Positions 20,425 to 28,312 of a DNA stretch of 64,000 nt are shown here, piece by piece. The position numbers and the translations under genes are program-made. The notes under the pieces are model-generated. The model made no database searches, was not told the DNA's origin, and saw only the letters and a program-made list of their open reading frames with translations. The first letter of the stretch is position 1. Each line of letters opens with the position of its first letter. The stretch lies in assembly GCF_002165625.1 (NCBI RefSeq), contig NZ_NGNS01000004.1, positions 1 to 64,000 on the forward strand, read 5' to 3'. The stretch comes from Neiella marina (GTDB lineage Bacteria > Pseudomonadota > Gammaproteobacteria > Enterobacterales > Neiellaceae).

Positions 20425-21378
20425 TTAATTTAATTGCTGTACACGCGGCGACTCTTGTTCAAGTCGGCGCCGTGCCACTACTTTATCTTGTGCTAACTGG
20501 TCTTTAAGTGCATCAACCGAGGCGAATGACTGCTCTTCGCGAAGTTTTGCTACCAGATCGACTTTAATGCGTTGACCGTAAAGGTCACCATTAAAATCAA
20601 ATAAATGTACTTCCAATTGAGGTCGAGTTCCCTTCACCGTCGGACGCCGACCAATGTTCGCCATACCACTAACGAGTCGACCATTGGCCAGTTCAGCTTC
20701 AACGGCATAAACGCCTTGAACAGGGATCACTTGCCGTTTCATCAATACATTTGCAGTCGGAAAGCCGATGGTACGGCCCAACGCATCACCATGGACAACG
20801 CGACCGGTTAGTGCGTAGCGATGCCCCAACAGTGCCTCGGCATCATCCAAATGGTCATTTGCTAGTGCGGCTCGGATTTGAGTACTGCTTACACGCTGCT
20901 CGTTGAGCACAAAACTTTGGGTATTGTTTACCTCAAAGCCATGTTGTTTGCCAGCAGTAACTAAGTCGGAGTAATGGCCTTGGCGACCTTTTCCGAAACA
21001 AAAGTCATCGCCAACCACTAAGAAACGGATGGCTAATTTTTCGACCAATAGATTGTCAATGAATTGAGTGGCCGACATTGCTGCAAATCGCGGATTGAAT
21101 TGCACACACAACAGCCGATCAATACCGATTTCAGCCAATAGCCGAACCTTGTCGCGCAATAGGCTCAATCGAGCCGGCGCTTTGTCACCGGCAAACACTT
21201 CTTGTGGCTGTGGCTCAAACACCATGACCATAGAGGGAACACCAAACGCTTTGGCTTTTGCAACTAACTGACGCAACACGGCTTGATGCCCTTGGTGAAC
21301 ACCATCAAAGTTGCCGATCGTCAGCACACATTGGCGGTGCCGCAGTCGCAAATTGTGAATACCGCGAATTAGTTCCAT
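20425..21378 (-). CDS. ribF: Bifunctional riboflavin kinase / FAD synthetase
   Basis: Makes FMN from riboflavin and then FAD. The N-terminal nucleotidyltransferase domain has [14 protein letters not shown]; the C-terminal flavokinase domain has [11 protein letters not shown] and the later block [19 protein letters not shown]. The start is the ATG giving [10 protein letters not shown]; the longer frame from 21429 reads into promoter sequence. Length 317 matches E. coli (313). It feeds the flavoenzymes of the window such as NqrBCF. Followed by ileS after 29 bp. Confidence 0.96.
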   Translation of the reverse strand: MELIRGIHNLRLRHRQCVLTIGNFDGVHQGHQAVLRQLVAKAKAFGVPSMVMVFEPQPQEVFAGDKAPARLSLLRDKVRLLAEIGIDRLLCVQFNPRFAAMSATQFIDNLLVEKLAIRFLVVGDDFCFGKGRQGHYSDLVTAGKQHGFEVNNTQSFVLNEQRVSSTQIRAALANDHLDDAEALLGHRYALTGRVVHGDALGRTIGFPTANVLMKRQVIPVQGVYAVEAELANGRLVSGMANIGRRPTVKGTRPQLEVHLFDFNGDLYGQRIKVDLVAKLREEQSFASVDALKDQLAQDKVVARRRLEQESPRVQQLN

Positions 21379-21406
21379 TTGGGCCGTCTGGCTATTAAAA
21401 GCGCGG

Positions 21407-21412
21407 AGTATA
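21407..21412 (-). promoter_or_regulatory. Candidate -10 element for ribF-ileS operon
   Basis: On the minus strand TATACT followed by a GC-rich discriminator (CCGCGC), about 30 nt before the ribF ATG. The -35 region (TTAGCC, 18 bp away) is weak. Confidence 0.5.
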
Positions 21413-21585
21413 ACAGAGCCGAATAGCATAGGCTAACGCCGCGATTTAGTGCCATCACATCATTCACCGCAGCAGCTAAAAAAGCTCGCCGCCTGCCTTT
21501 AATAAAAACTGTCCTAACCTTTTGTCGTCGCATCAAGACAGCGTCAATACGCGCTGCCCTGAGCGGCTGAACGAAGGAGTTCTCG

Positions 21586-21684
21586 ATGAAGTTTAAAAAC
21601 AACCAAAAAGGTTGGCTGTTAGCCACCTACCGCTTTACGTTAGCCAGAGCCTACTGGCAACAAGTTCATGGCAAACAAGCTTAG
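21586..21684 (+). CDS. Possible 32-residue basic small protein
   Basis: In the 346-bp ribF-murJ gap an ATG follows AAGGAG at 6-7 nt spacing, a far better ribosome-binding site than many real genes here. It opens a frame of 32 residues (starting MKFKNNQKGW, ending VHGKQA) that is basic and aromatic-rich with no cysteine. No family is recognised and no promoter stands out. It could be a genuine small protein or chance. The rest of the gap carries only the ribF promoter. Confidence 0.35.
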   Translation: MKFKNNQKGWLLATYRFTLARAYWQQVHGKQA

Positions 21685-21724
21685 CTAATGCGCCAAGTGA
21701 TCATTGGCCATTAGAACCTGTTAA

Positions 21725-23278
21725 TTAACGCAGCAAGTGGCGAGGTCGAACACCAAATAACAACAACAAACACAGGTAGCAGACGCCAGCCAGCACTATT
21801 AGTCCTGCGACCCAAGCGGCACTAACCACAAAACCAAATTGCAACCAGCGTTCAAATTCGGGACTCAGCCAAGCAATAGCGCCAGCCATAATCGCTGCGC
21901 TAAGCAACATTTTCATCAGCAAACCAAGCGTTTCTGAGCTCAGCTGAAACACTGCCAAACGATGCAAGCCCCAGTAGAGTAAACCAGCATTGAGCACCGC
22001 CGATAGCGACGTCGCAGCAGCTAAACCAATGTAACCGATCCAACTGGCCAAGATCAGGTTAAACACCATATTGGCGGCCATGGCATAAATGCCGAATTTA
22101 ACCGGCGTTTTAGTATCTTGCCGCGCAAAGTACCCCGGTGCCAACACCTTGATGTACATAAAGAAGAGTAAGCCTGACGCATAGGCCAACAGACTCAAAC
22201 TAGCAGCATGAACATCATCAGCACCAAAAGCTCCGCGCATAAACAACAACATCAGGATCGGCTGAGCTAACACCATTAAGCCCAGCGCAGCAGGAATACC
22301 GAGCAGACTGACGGCGCGCACCCCCCAGTCCATGGTGTGACCAAAAGACTCAGAATCTTTGGTCGCCGCTTTGCCGCTGAGGCTTGGCAAGATCACCGTC
22401 GCAATGGCAATACCAAACAACCCCAGAGGAAATTCCAACAAACGATCCGAGTAATACAACCAACTAATTGACCCCGTCTTCAAAAAGCTGGCAATAAATG
22501 TATCAAACAACAAATTGAGCTGGCTGACGGATACGCCAAACAACGCTGGGATCATCAAGGTGCGAATTTTCACCACTCCTGGATGATGCCAGCCCCACTT
22601 AGGTTTGATTAAGAAGCCCGCTCGCTTTAAAAATGGCAGTTGAAACAAAAACTGAATCACACCACCAATAAATACCCCCCATGCCAAACCAATAGCGGGC
22701 TCGTCTAGTTGAGGACTGAGCCACAGTGCACAACTAATAATGGCGACATTTAAGAACACTGGCGTAAATGCAGCGACGGCAAAGCGACCATAGGTATTAA
22801 GAATCGAGCCAGACAGCGCGGTCAGGGCAATAAAGAACAAGTATGGAAAGGTAATTTTTAGCATAAAAGCGGCAGTAACATACTTATCCGCCTCAGGACC
22901 GTCATTCAACCACTCAAGAAACCAACCGGTACCAAAAATGGCCGCTAGCACTGGTGAACCAACGACACCAATAATAGTGGCAATCATCACCAAGGTGCCC
23001 AAAGTACCGGATACACGAGCAATCAGTTGCTTCACATCATCTAAACTTCCCTGCTCTTTTGTTTCTGCTAATACAGGTACAAAGGCTTGAGCAAAAGCAC
23101 CTTCGGCAAAAAGTCGCCGAAGAAAATTGGGAATTTTATTGGCGAAGAAGAAAACGTCGGCAGCAGCCCCCGCTCCCATCAGGTTGGCAATAACTACATC
23201 GCGCACCAAGCCTAATACGCGGGAAATCAATGTCATGGCGCTGACAATTGCGCCCGACTTAACCAATTGCTTGCTCAA
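21725..23278 (-). CDS. murJ: Lipid II flippase MurJ
   Basis: Polytopic membrane protein (517 residues, about 14 transmembrane segments) that flips lipid II to the periplasm for peptidoglycan synthesis. N-terminal family block SGAIVSAMTLISRVLGLVRDVVIANLMG is clear, as is the cavity region FFFANKIPNFLRRLFAEGAFAQAFVP with conserved arginines. The start is TTG at 23278 with AAAGGAT upstream; it gives MSKQLVKSG, matching homologues. It is divergent from rpsT, exactly the murJ/rpsT layout of Pseudomonas and enterics. Confidence 0.96.
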   Translation of the reverse strand: MSKQLVKSGAIVSAMTLISRVLGLVRDVVIANLMGAGAAADVFFFANKIPNFLRRLFAEGAFAQAFVPVLAETKEQGSLDDVKQLIARVSGTLGTLVMIATIIGVVGSPVLAAIFGTGWFLEWLNDGPEADKYVTAAFMLKITFPYLFFIALTALSGSILNTYGRFAVAAFTPVFLNVAIISCALWLSPQLDEPAIGLAWGVFIGGVIQFLFQLPFLKRAGFLIKPKWGWHHPGVVKIRTLMIPALFGVSVSQLNLLFDTFIASFLKTGSISWLYYSDRLLEFPLGLFGIAIATVILPSLSGKAATKDSESFGHTMDWGVRAVSLLGIPAALGLMVLAQPILMLLFMRGAFGADDVHAASLSLLAYASGLLFFMYIKVLAPGYFARQDTKTPVKFGIYAMAANMVFNLILASWIGYIGLAAATSLSAVLNAGLLYWGLHRLAVFQLSSETLGLLMKMLLSAAIMAGAIAWLSPEFERWLQFGFVVSAAWVAGLIVLAGVCYLCLLLLFGVRPRHLLR

Positions 23279-23463
23279 GCTTTAATCCTTTGTGTGCCAT
23301 CCATAGAGAATTGGCGAGATATCGATGATAAATACTCAGGTAAATGTGCCTAAAGTGGCTGGCATTCCGCGAAACGTGCTGCTAGAATCCGCGACCATCT
23401 TACTAGCCCGACCCGTTTTCGCCAATGGTGAGCGGAAAAGGCAATGGAAGACCACGAAACTCA

Positions 23464-23492
23464 TTGACTTTGGATTAAGATCGGTGCAGAAT
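23464..23492 (+). promoter_or_regulatory. Sigma-70 promoter of rpsT with GC-rich discriminator
   Basis: TTGACT (23464-23469), 17-bp spacer, CAGAAT (23487-23492), then GCGCCGCCC. The GC discriminator is what is expected of a stringently controlled ribosomal protein promoter. The leader to the start codon is about 40 nt. Confidence 0.7.
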
Positions 23493-23540
23493 GCGCCGCC
23501 CTTAAGAAATCCATTTAACAGACGAATTGGGAGTCCGACC

Positions 23541-23801
23541 TTGGCTAACATCAAGTCAGCGAAAAAGCGTGCGATCCAATCAGAGAAGCGTCGCAAGCAT
23601 AACGCCAGCCGTCGCTCCATGATGCGTACTTACCTGAAGAAGGTATACGCAGCGATTGACGCAGGTAATAAAGAAGCAGCAGCTGCTGAGTACAACAACG
23701 CAGTTACTATCTTGGATCGTTTCGCCACTAAAGGCCTGATCCACAAAAACAAAGCCGCGCGCCATAAGTCGCGTCTGAATGCTCAGATTAAAGCGCTTTA
23801 A
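23541..23801 (+). CDS. rpsT: 30S ribosomal protein S20
   Basis: 86-residue basic protein binding the 16S rRNA 5' domain. The sequence from [22 protein letters not shown] to the C-terminus is unmistakable S20. The start codon is TTG, with GGGAG seven nt upstream; the long in-frame extension from 23325 is leader and promoter sequence. E. coli rpsT also starts with UUG, where the poor start codon takes part in S20 autoregulation, so the same control is plausible here. Divergent from murJ and closed by a very strong palindromic terminator. Confidence 0.97.
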   Translation: MANIKSAKKRAIQSEKRRKHNASRRSMMRTYLKKVYAAIDAGNKEAAAAEYNNAVTILDRFATKGLIHKNKAARHKSRLNAQIKAL

Positions 23802-23809
23802 GTTTTTGC

Positions 23810-23855
23810 TTAAGATATAAAAAAACCGGCCTAGGCCGGTTTTTTTATATCTTAA
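23810..23855. terminator. Bidirectional terminator, perfect 46-nt palindrome
   Basis: The whole stretch is one perfect inverted repeat: TTAAGATATA and a run of seven A, ACCGGC/CTAG/GCCGGT core, then seven T and TATATCTTAA. It ends rpsT on the plus strand and the small CxxC gene on the minus strand. Confidence 0.93.
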
Positions 23856-23911
23856 ATTTGCTGCTCAACGACCTTCCGCTAGGCTCAACCTATCTGACTC
23901 AAGTGGAGGGA

Positions 23912-24148
23912 TTAATCCTCAACCGTCTTTTGTCCACAGCACTCACAAATTAAGTGGCGCTCAAAATCATCCATCTCAGCCAAAAATGGTCCAACAGCCC
24001 ATCCTTTGATTAACCCGGCGATAAACTCCTTGGTGGACTGCTTCTCATCGCCAGCAAAAGCACTTTCCTTGCGAACCAACACCACAACATGGCTAGTCTC
24101 TTGGTTACATGGCTGGCAGTGCCTTTTTTCTTTGCTCGTCATAAACAT
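23912..24148 (-). CDS. Small CxxC/CxxC protein, unknown function
   Basis: 78 residues with two paired-cysteine knuckles, Cys11-x2-Cys14 and Cys68-x2-Cys71 (with Cys70 between), which together could bind one zinc ion. The middle is about 50 residues with moderate hydrophobicity (EFIAGLIKGWAVGPFLAEMDD). AGGAG stands about 8 nt before the first ATG. It lies 29 bp downstream of the HlyU-like regulator gene on the same strand, so the two are probably co-transcribed. I do not recognise the family. Confidence 0.7.
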   Translation of the reverse strand: MFMTSKEKRHCQPCNQETSHVVVLVRKESAFAGDEKQSTKEFIAGLIKGWAVGPFLAEMDDFERHLICECCGQKTVED

Positions 24149-24177
24149 CCTGTCTTCTCCTGAGGTTACTTAGGCCA

Positions 24178-24474
24178 TTATGACTGACAATACAATTGAT
24201 GCAAAGTCGCCATCATCGCTTCAACTTCTTTACTCGCCAACGAGTAATACACCGTTTGTGCTTCCTTTCGAGTTGCCACATAGCCTTCTTTACGCAACAA
24301 CGCCAAATGCTGCGACAACGCGGATTGGCTGAGCCCCACTCGTTCAGTCAAAGCGGTAACACTAAGCTCTCCGCCATGTAAGTGGCACAGAATAAACAAG
24401 CGATTTTCATTGGATAACGCTTTCAGCAGCGGGATAGCCCGCCCTGCGTTTTGTTTCATTTGCGCTAAATCCAT
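24178..24474 (-). CDS. ArsR-family regulator, HlyU-like
   Basis: 98-residue winged-helix repressor. The pattern resembles Vibrio HlyU closely: LLKALSNENRLFILCHL, ELSVTALTERVGLSQSALSQHLALLRKEGYV, RKEAQTVYYSL, and a C-terminal LHQLYCQS. The metal-binding CVC motif of ArsR/SmtB is replaced (ELSVTAL), while Cys30 and Cys96 match the two redox-active positions of the HlyU/BigR/SqrR group. It may therefore sense reactive sulfur or oxidants rather than metals. Its targets are not evident; the co-directional CxxC protein downstream is one candidate. Confidence 0.85.
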   Translation of the reverse strand: MDLAQMKQNAGRAIPLLKALSNENRLFILCHLHGGELSVTALTERVGLSQSALSQHLALLRKEGYVATRKEAQTVYYSLASKEVEAMMATLHQLYCQS

Positions 24475-24817
24475 ATCAATCTTTACTACCTTTCTTTGTC
24501 GGACTCGGAACTGACACCGTGATGTTGTCTAAACTGCGCTGTTTGAAAACATTACGAATAGCAATCGTTTTACATTATTCTCTAAGTACACTTTATTCCG
24601 AAGAAAATTCAAGATTTCGTGACAAATAAATTGATCATCAAGACAGCCAACTTCGCTTTAGAGGCGGTTTAACTTGCCGATGCAGGTTTTGTTAAGTTGA
24701 TGACCTTGATACCAATATCTAACGATTAGAAAAAATTTTGAACCGTTTAAACCTTTCTTTAATTTATTGCGACTAATGCAATAACTACCAACCAATATCC
24801 GAAAGGACGCTTGCTGA
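24475..24817. other. Intergenic region between the HlyU-like gene and sigma gene
   Basis: A 343-bp AT-rich divergent gap. It must carry promoters for both flanking genes. I did not find a convincing ECF-type -35/-10 pair (a GAACC at about 24739 has no partner at the right distance). No small gene with a good ribosome-binding site is seen. Confidence 0.4.
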
Positions 24818-25405
24818 ATGAACCAAGGAACAGTCACCGCGTTGTCATCGAGGCAGCCGGTCACCTCAAGCAGCGATGACGATCTGGAAAGAGCACTCAT
24901 TGCCGCAGCCAAGAATGGCAACAAAGCAGCTTATCAGCAGCTTTATGGCCAGTATGTTGGCCAGGTGTATGCGCTTGCGCTGCGCTTAAGTGGTGATCAA
25001 AGCCATGCCGAAGATGCAACCCAGGAAACATTCATTCAGGTTTGGCAATCATTGACCAGCTTCTCGGGTGAAGCCAAATTCTCGACTTGGCTTCATCGGG
25101 TCACCGCCAATGTCACGGTGTCACATATGCGCAAGCAAAAAAACTGGCTGCAACGGACCTTTGGTCTTGAGTCAGCCAATGAAGCGGACTTAGTAGCGCC
25201 AGCGCAATCGGAAGATAACCCGTTGGAGCAATACATTCAGCGATTACCAGAGCGTGCCCGACTGGTATTCGTACTACATGCCGTCGAAGGCTATCGCCAC
25301 GAAGAAGTGGCTCAAATGACACATATGGCGGTTGGGTCCAGCAAAGCTCAGTACCACCGAGCGAAACAGTTATTGAGGGAGTGGATGAGTCATGAATCAG
25401 CATGA
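24818..25405 (+). CDS. ECF-type RNA polymerase sigma factor
   Basis: 195-residue sigma-70 family protein with only regions 2 and 4. Region 2: LYGQYVGQVYALALRLSGDQSHAEDATQETFIQVWQSL, then FSTWLHRVTANV. Region 4: LPERARLVFVLHAVEGYRHEEVAQ with a helix-turn-helix (MTHMAVGSSKAQYHRAKQLL). AAGGA lies about 11 nt upstream of the ATG. It overlaps the next gene by 14 bp, the usual sign of a sigma/anti-sigma pair. The third gene encodes an exported DUF4097 protein, suggesting an envelope-stress type regulon. It is not RpoE itself, since rseB/degP neighbours are absent. Confidence 0.92.
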   Translation: MNQGTVTALSSRQPVTSSSDDDLERALIAAAKNGNKAAYQQLYGQYVGQVYALALRLSGDQSHAEDATQETFIQVWQSLTSFSGEAKFSTWLHRVTANVTVSHMRKQKNWLQRTFGLESANEADLVAPAQSEDNPLEQYIQRLPERARLVFVLHAVEGYRHEEVAQMTHMAVGSSKAQYHRAKQLLREWMSHESA

Positions 25406-25904
25406 ATTTGAACAGCAACTGCAACGACAAGTCGACGCCTTGCCAAAAGATACACAACCATCGCGCGATTTGTGGCGCGGCATTGAGCATGCGTTAAACG
25501 ATAATCAAGCAGAGCGCATATCACCAAATCATCAACCTCGCTGGTTAGCCACAGCAGCATCAGTATGCCTATTAGCGGTATTGAGTTGGTTTGGTGGTAA
25601 TCACTACATCGATCAGCGTGCCCAAGAACTGGCGCTAGCGCAGAGTCAGCAACTGATCTCGGCGATGAGTGACAACCATCAGCTGCAAAAAGACAGCTTA
25701 CTGGTCGCACTCAAGGGTAAACCGGCATTCACCGATAACTGGCAGCAACAGCTCGATGAGCTCGAAGATGCAGCCCAAGCCATCAAGGATGCTCTCGAGC
25801 ATGACCCAACAAACCCAACACTGTTGAAAATGCTGCAAGGCGTCTATCAACAACAAATACAACTGATCGAGCGGGTCCACGCCCCGAAGCTCATCCAAAT
25901 TTAA
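25392..25904 (+). CDS. Membrane protein, probable anti-sigma factor
   Basis: 170 residues: a cytoplasmic N-terminal half (1-50, QPSRDLWRGIEHAL is anti-sigma-like), one transmembrane helix at about 51-68 (WLATAASVCLLAVLSWFGG) and a periplasmic coiled-coil-like, Gln/Leu-rich C-terminus. Gene position, 14-bp overlap with the ECF sigma gene and topology all support an anti-sigma role by inference. No zinc-binding HxxxCxxC motif is present, so it is not a ZAS-type anti-sigma. Confidence 0.8.
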   Translation: MNQHEFEQQLQRQVDALPKDTQPSRDLWRGIEHALNDNQAERISPNHQPRWLATAASVCLLAVLSWFGGNHYIDQRAQELALAQSQQLISAMSDNHQLQKDSLLVALKGKPAFTDNWQQQLDELEDAAQAIKDALEHDPTNPTLLKMLQGVYQQQIQLIERVHAPKLIQI

Positions 25905-25966
25905 TCAAACAACGAATGATTACGGCCTAGCCCTTAGCTAGCGCGGTGTTTAAGCAGGAGCACATT

Positions 25967-26911
25967 ATGAACAGAAGCATTGTATCAGCGGCCATTGTCA
26001 GCCTAGGTTTGTGGGCTGGTTCACTGGCAAACGCCGGAGAAAGCATTAACCAAACATTGGCAGCGAATCCCGGCGAGCGAGTCGATGTCACCCACGTCAA
26101 TGGCAAAGTCACCATCAAAGGCTGGGACAACGATGAGGTCAAAGTCACCGGAGAACTATCTGACAATGCCGAAGAATTCATCTTCGAACGCCGAGGCAGC
26201 ACTATTGAAATCACAGTCAAGGAAAAAGACGGTAACTGGAACAACAGCAAAGGCGACCGTTTGACTATTCACCTGCCACAAAAAACTAGCGTCAGTTATG
26301 AATCGACCAATGGTGACCTGACTTTGGATTTGCTCGAAGGTGATTTGAATTCGGAAACGATTAACGGTGATATCGATTTGTCACGAGTCACGGGCAAGGT
26401 TCGTGTCGAAGTTATTAATGGTGACGTGGATAGCAAAGACATCACCGGCAACCTGAAGCTCAACACAGTCAACGGCGACGTCACGGTTGCAAATTTGCGC
26501 GGCGACAGTATTGGTTTAGAGACCGTCAACGGTGATATCGATATTGAAGGCGATGTCGGCTCATTTCGCGCCACAACAGTCAACGGTGACATTCAGCTTT
26601 CCGGCAATACGGTCAATGAGCTAGAGCTGAGTTCTGTTAATGGTGACATTGATGCGACCATTAAGCTTGCCGACTCAGGGCGAATTAAGGCTTCTTCGGT
26701 CGGCGGTGACATTAAGTTTCGCTTCCTTGAACAGCCACAAGCCAAATTTACCATCGACGGTCATCAAGGCGACATCGTCAACAACTTATCTGACGACAAA
26801 ATCAAAGAGCAACAATACACAGGGTTTCAGTCTTTGAGTTTCTCCCTGGGCGATGCTAGCGGTGCGGTTAAAATCTCCACCATCAAAGGAGAAGTAGTGT
26901 TAACGAAATAA
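25967..26911 (+). CDS. Exported DUF4097 beta-repeat protein
   Basis: 314-residue protein with a signal peptide (about 1-23, LWAGSLANA). The mature part is a chain of short beta repeats carrying an NGD turn at residues 115, 133, 151, 169, 188, 206 and 225 (spacing 18-19), with a VGGD variant at 246; typical unit ETVNGDIDI. This fits the DUF4097 putative-adhesin/beta-solenoid fold. GGAG precedes the ATG. It is the third gene of the sigma/anti-sigma operon (62 bp gap) and ends at a strong terminator. Function is unknown; likely periplasmic or surface-exposed and controlled by the sigma factor. Confidence 0.85.
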   Translation: MNRSIVSAAIVSLGLWAGSLANAGESINQTLAANPGERVDVTHVNGKVTIKGWDNDEVKVTGELSDNAEEFIFERRGSTIEITVKEKDGNWNNSKGDRLTIHLPQKTSVSYESTNGDLTLDLLEGDLNSETINGDIDLSRVTGKVRVEVINGDVDSKDITGNLKLNTVNGDVTVANLRGDSIGLETVNGDIDIEGDVGSFRATTVNGDIQLSGNTVNELELSSVNGDIDATIKLADSGRIKASSVGGDIKFRFLEQPQAKFTIDGHQGDIVNNLSDDKIKEQQYTGFQSLSFSLGDASGAVKISTIKGEVVLTK

Positions 26912-26940
26912 CATCGGCCCAGTTCGGTCAACCTTGGATC

Positions 26941-26976
26941 AGCGAGTTGGTTGCTATCAGCCAACTCGCTTTTTTG
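26941..26976 (+). terminator. Terminator of the sigma/DUF4097 operon
   Basis: AGCGAGTTGG...CCAACTCGCT stem, extended inward by three more pairs around a CTAT loop and followed by TTTTTTG on the plus strand. Confidence 0.9.
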
Positions 26977-27094
26977 TTGTATTAGTCGCTGTCATGTTGC
27001 GCTAACAAGAGTGTCATAAAACAATCAACTGGATGTCACCTGAACGTAAACTGCTAACCCTAAGTTGGCGCCAAACCATACAGAGGGTTTGCCC

Positions 27095-27898
27095 ATGCAA
27101 GGGACGACACAACACTACCGCGCAATCTGGCTTTCTGACATTCACCTCGGCTACCGCGATTGCAAAGCTGAATTCCTACTCGACTTTCTAGCGAAAACAA
27201 CATGCGACAACTTATTCTTGGTGGGCGATGTTGTTGACCTGTGGGCAATGAAACGACAGCTTTTCTGGCCGTCATCGCATCAACAAGTGCTGGATGCCTT
27301 GCTGGAAAAATCTCGTCAAGGCTGCAACGTCATCTACGTTCCGGGCAATCATGATGAATCAATGCGAAGCTACCATGGCAGTGTCTTTCAAGGCGTAGAG
27401 TGTCATCGAGAGTATACTTACGAATCGCTTGCCTACGGCAAATTACTAATGCTCCATGGCGATGAATTTGATGGTGCAGTCAAGTGTGGTCGGCTACATC
27501 ATTGGGTTGGCGACAAGGGCTATGATTTGCTGTTGTTTATCAATCGCTGGGTCAATCGAGGGCGCGCTTGGTTTGGCTTCTCATACTGGTCAGCGGCAGC
27601 CTATCTGAAGAAGAAAGTGAAGAAAGCCGAAGCGGCTATCAAGCGATTCGAGGATGCAGCTATTCGCGAAGCCAAACGTCGCGGTGTTGATGGCGTTGTT
27701 TGTGGCCATATTCACTCTGCCAATATGCGTTATGAGGATGGCACCTTATACCTCAACGACGGCGACTGGGTTGAAAGCTGCACCGCTGCAGTAGAACATG
27801 TTTCGGGCGAAATCGAATTGCTTCATTGGAGTAACACTCAGAAGCAAATCGACCAGTTGCGCCCAGAACTGACCGTTGTCACGGGCCGAGCAGCGTAG
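27095..27898 (+). CDS. Metallophosphoesterase, LpxH-like
   Basis: 267-residue calcineurin-type phosphoesterase. All five metal-ligand blocks are present: SDIHLG, GDVVDLW, GNHDE, HGDEFD and GHIHSA. It resembles the UDP-2,3-diacylglucosamine diphosphatase-related proteins (LpxH2 group), which are longer than E. coli LpxH (240) and whose substrate is less certain. A basic amphipathic insertion (FSYWSAAAYLKKKVKKAEAAIKRFEDA) may touch the membrane. GAGGG lies 7 nt before the ATG at 27095; the longer frame from 27065 lacks this. No lipid A gene is adjacent, so I do not name it lpxH. Confidence 0.85.
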   Translation: MQGTTQHYRAIWLSDIHLGYRDCKAEFLLDFLAKTTCDNLFLVGDVVDLWAMKRQLFWPSSHQQVLDALLEKSRQGCNVIYVPGNHDESMRSYHGSVFQGVECHREYTYESLAYGKLLMLHGDEFDGAVKCGRLHHWVGDKGYDLLLFINRWVNRGRAWFGFSYWSAAAYLKKKVKKAEAAIKRFEDAAIREAKRRGVDGVVCGHIHSANMRYEDGTLYLNDGDWVESCTAAVEHVSGEIELLHWSNTQKQIDQLRPELTVVTGRAA

Positions 27899-28312
27899 CT
27901 GCTGCTTGGCAACTCGCAAGCTGCGATGGTTGCCTCTTTTGCCTCAATCGGCAGCCAACCGCCCCTTCGGTGACGCTCAAGTCCATCCCTGGAGCGCTCT
28001 ACACCCGACATCCATGTCGGCTGAAGCACCTCAGTCGCAGTTGGCTACCTCACTATCGTTCGCCGCAGCAGGGCAACTCACCTACGGTTAAGGACTAGTT
28101 GGGAATTGGAGCTGTGCTCTTCTGGCTAGGAGAAATGTCCGTAACTCCCGTAACGCCTGAGCAGGTTATTGTTTGCTGACGAAGACCTTCCGCAGCAGGG
28201 ATGCTGCGGTAGAGGCTATAAGGACATATTCACGCCGTGTCTGAGTGAGGAAACGATAACTTGCTCTTCAACGCCAAGATCTGAGAAGCCAACACTCAAG
28301 CGGTTAGCGTCC
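27899..28312. repeat. Hairpin-rich intergenic region, repeat-element-like
   Basis: A 414-bp gap without a convincing gene. It holds two clean hairpins: CCGACAT-CC-ATGTCGG (28005-28020) and CCGCAGCA-GGGA-TGCTGCGG (28190-28209), each followed or preceded by GC-rich text (TAGAGGCTATAAGGACATATT; AGCGCTCTACACC) of the kind found in dispersed intergenic repeats of marine gammaproteobacteria. No second copy was noticed in this window, so repeat status is inference. The downstream hairpin lies in the space between the converging phosphoesterase and macB-type genes and may also aid termination. Confidence 0.45.

Noticed and set aside
27876-28091. 71-codon frame after the LpxH-like gene
   Set aside because: It covers the hairpin-rich intergenic DNA and lacks a ribosome-binding site.
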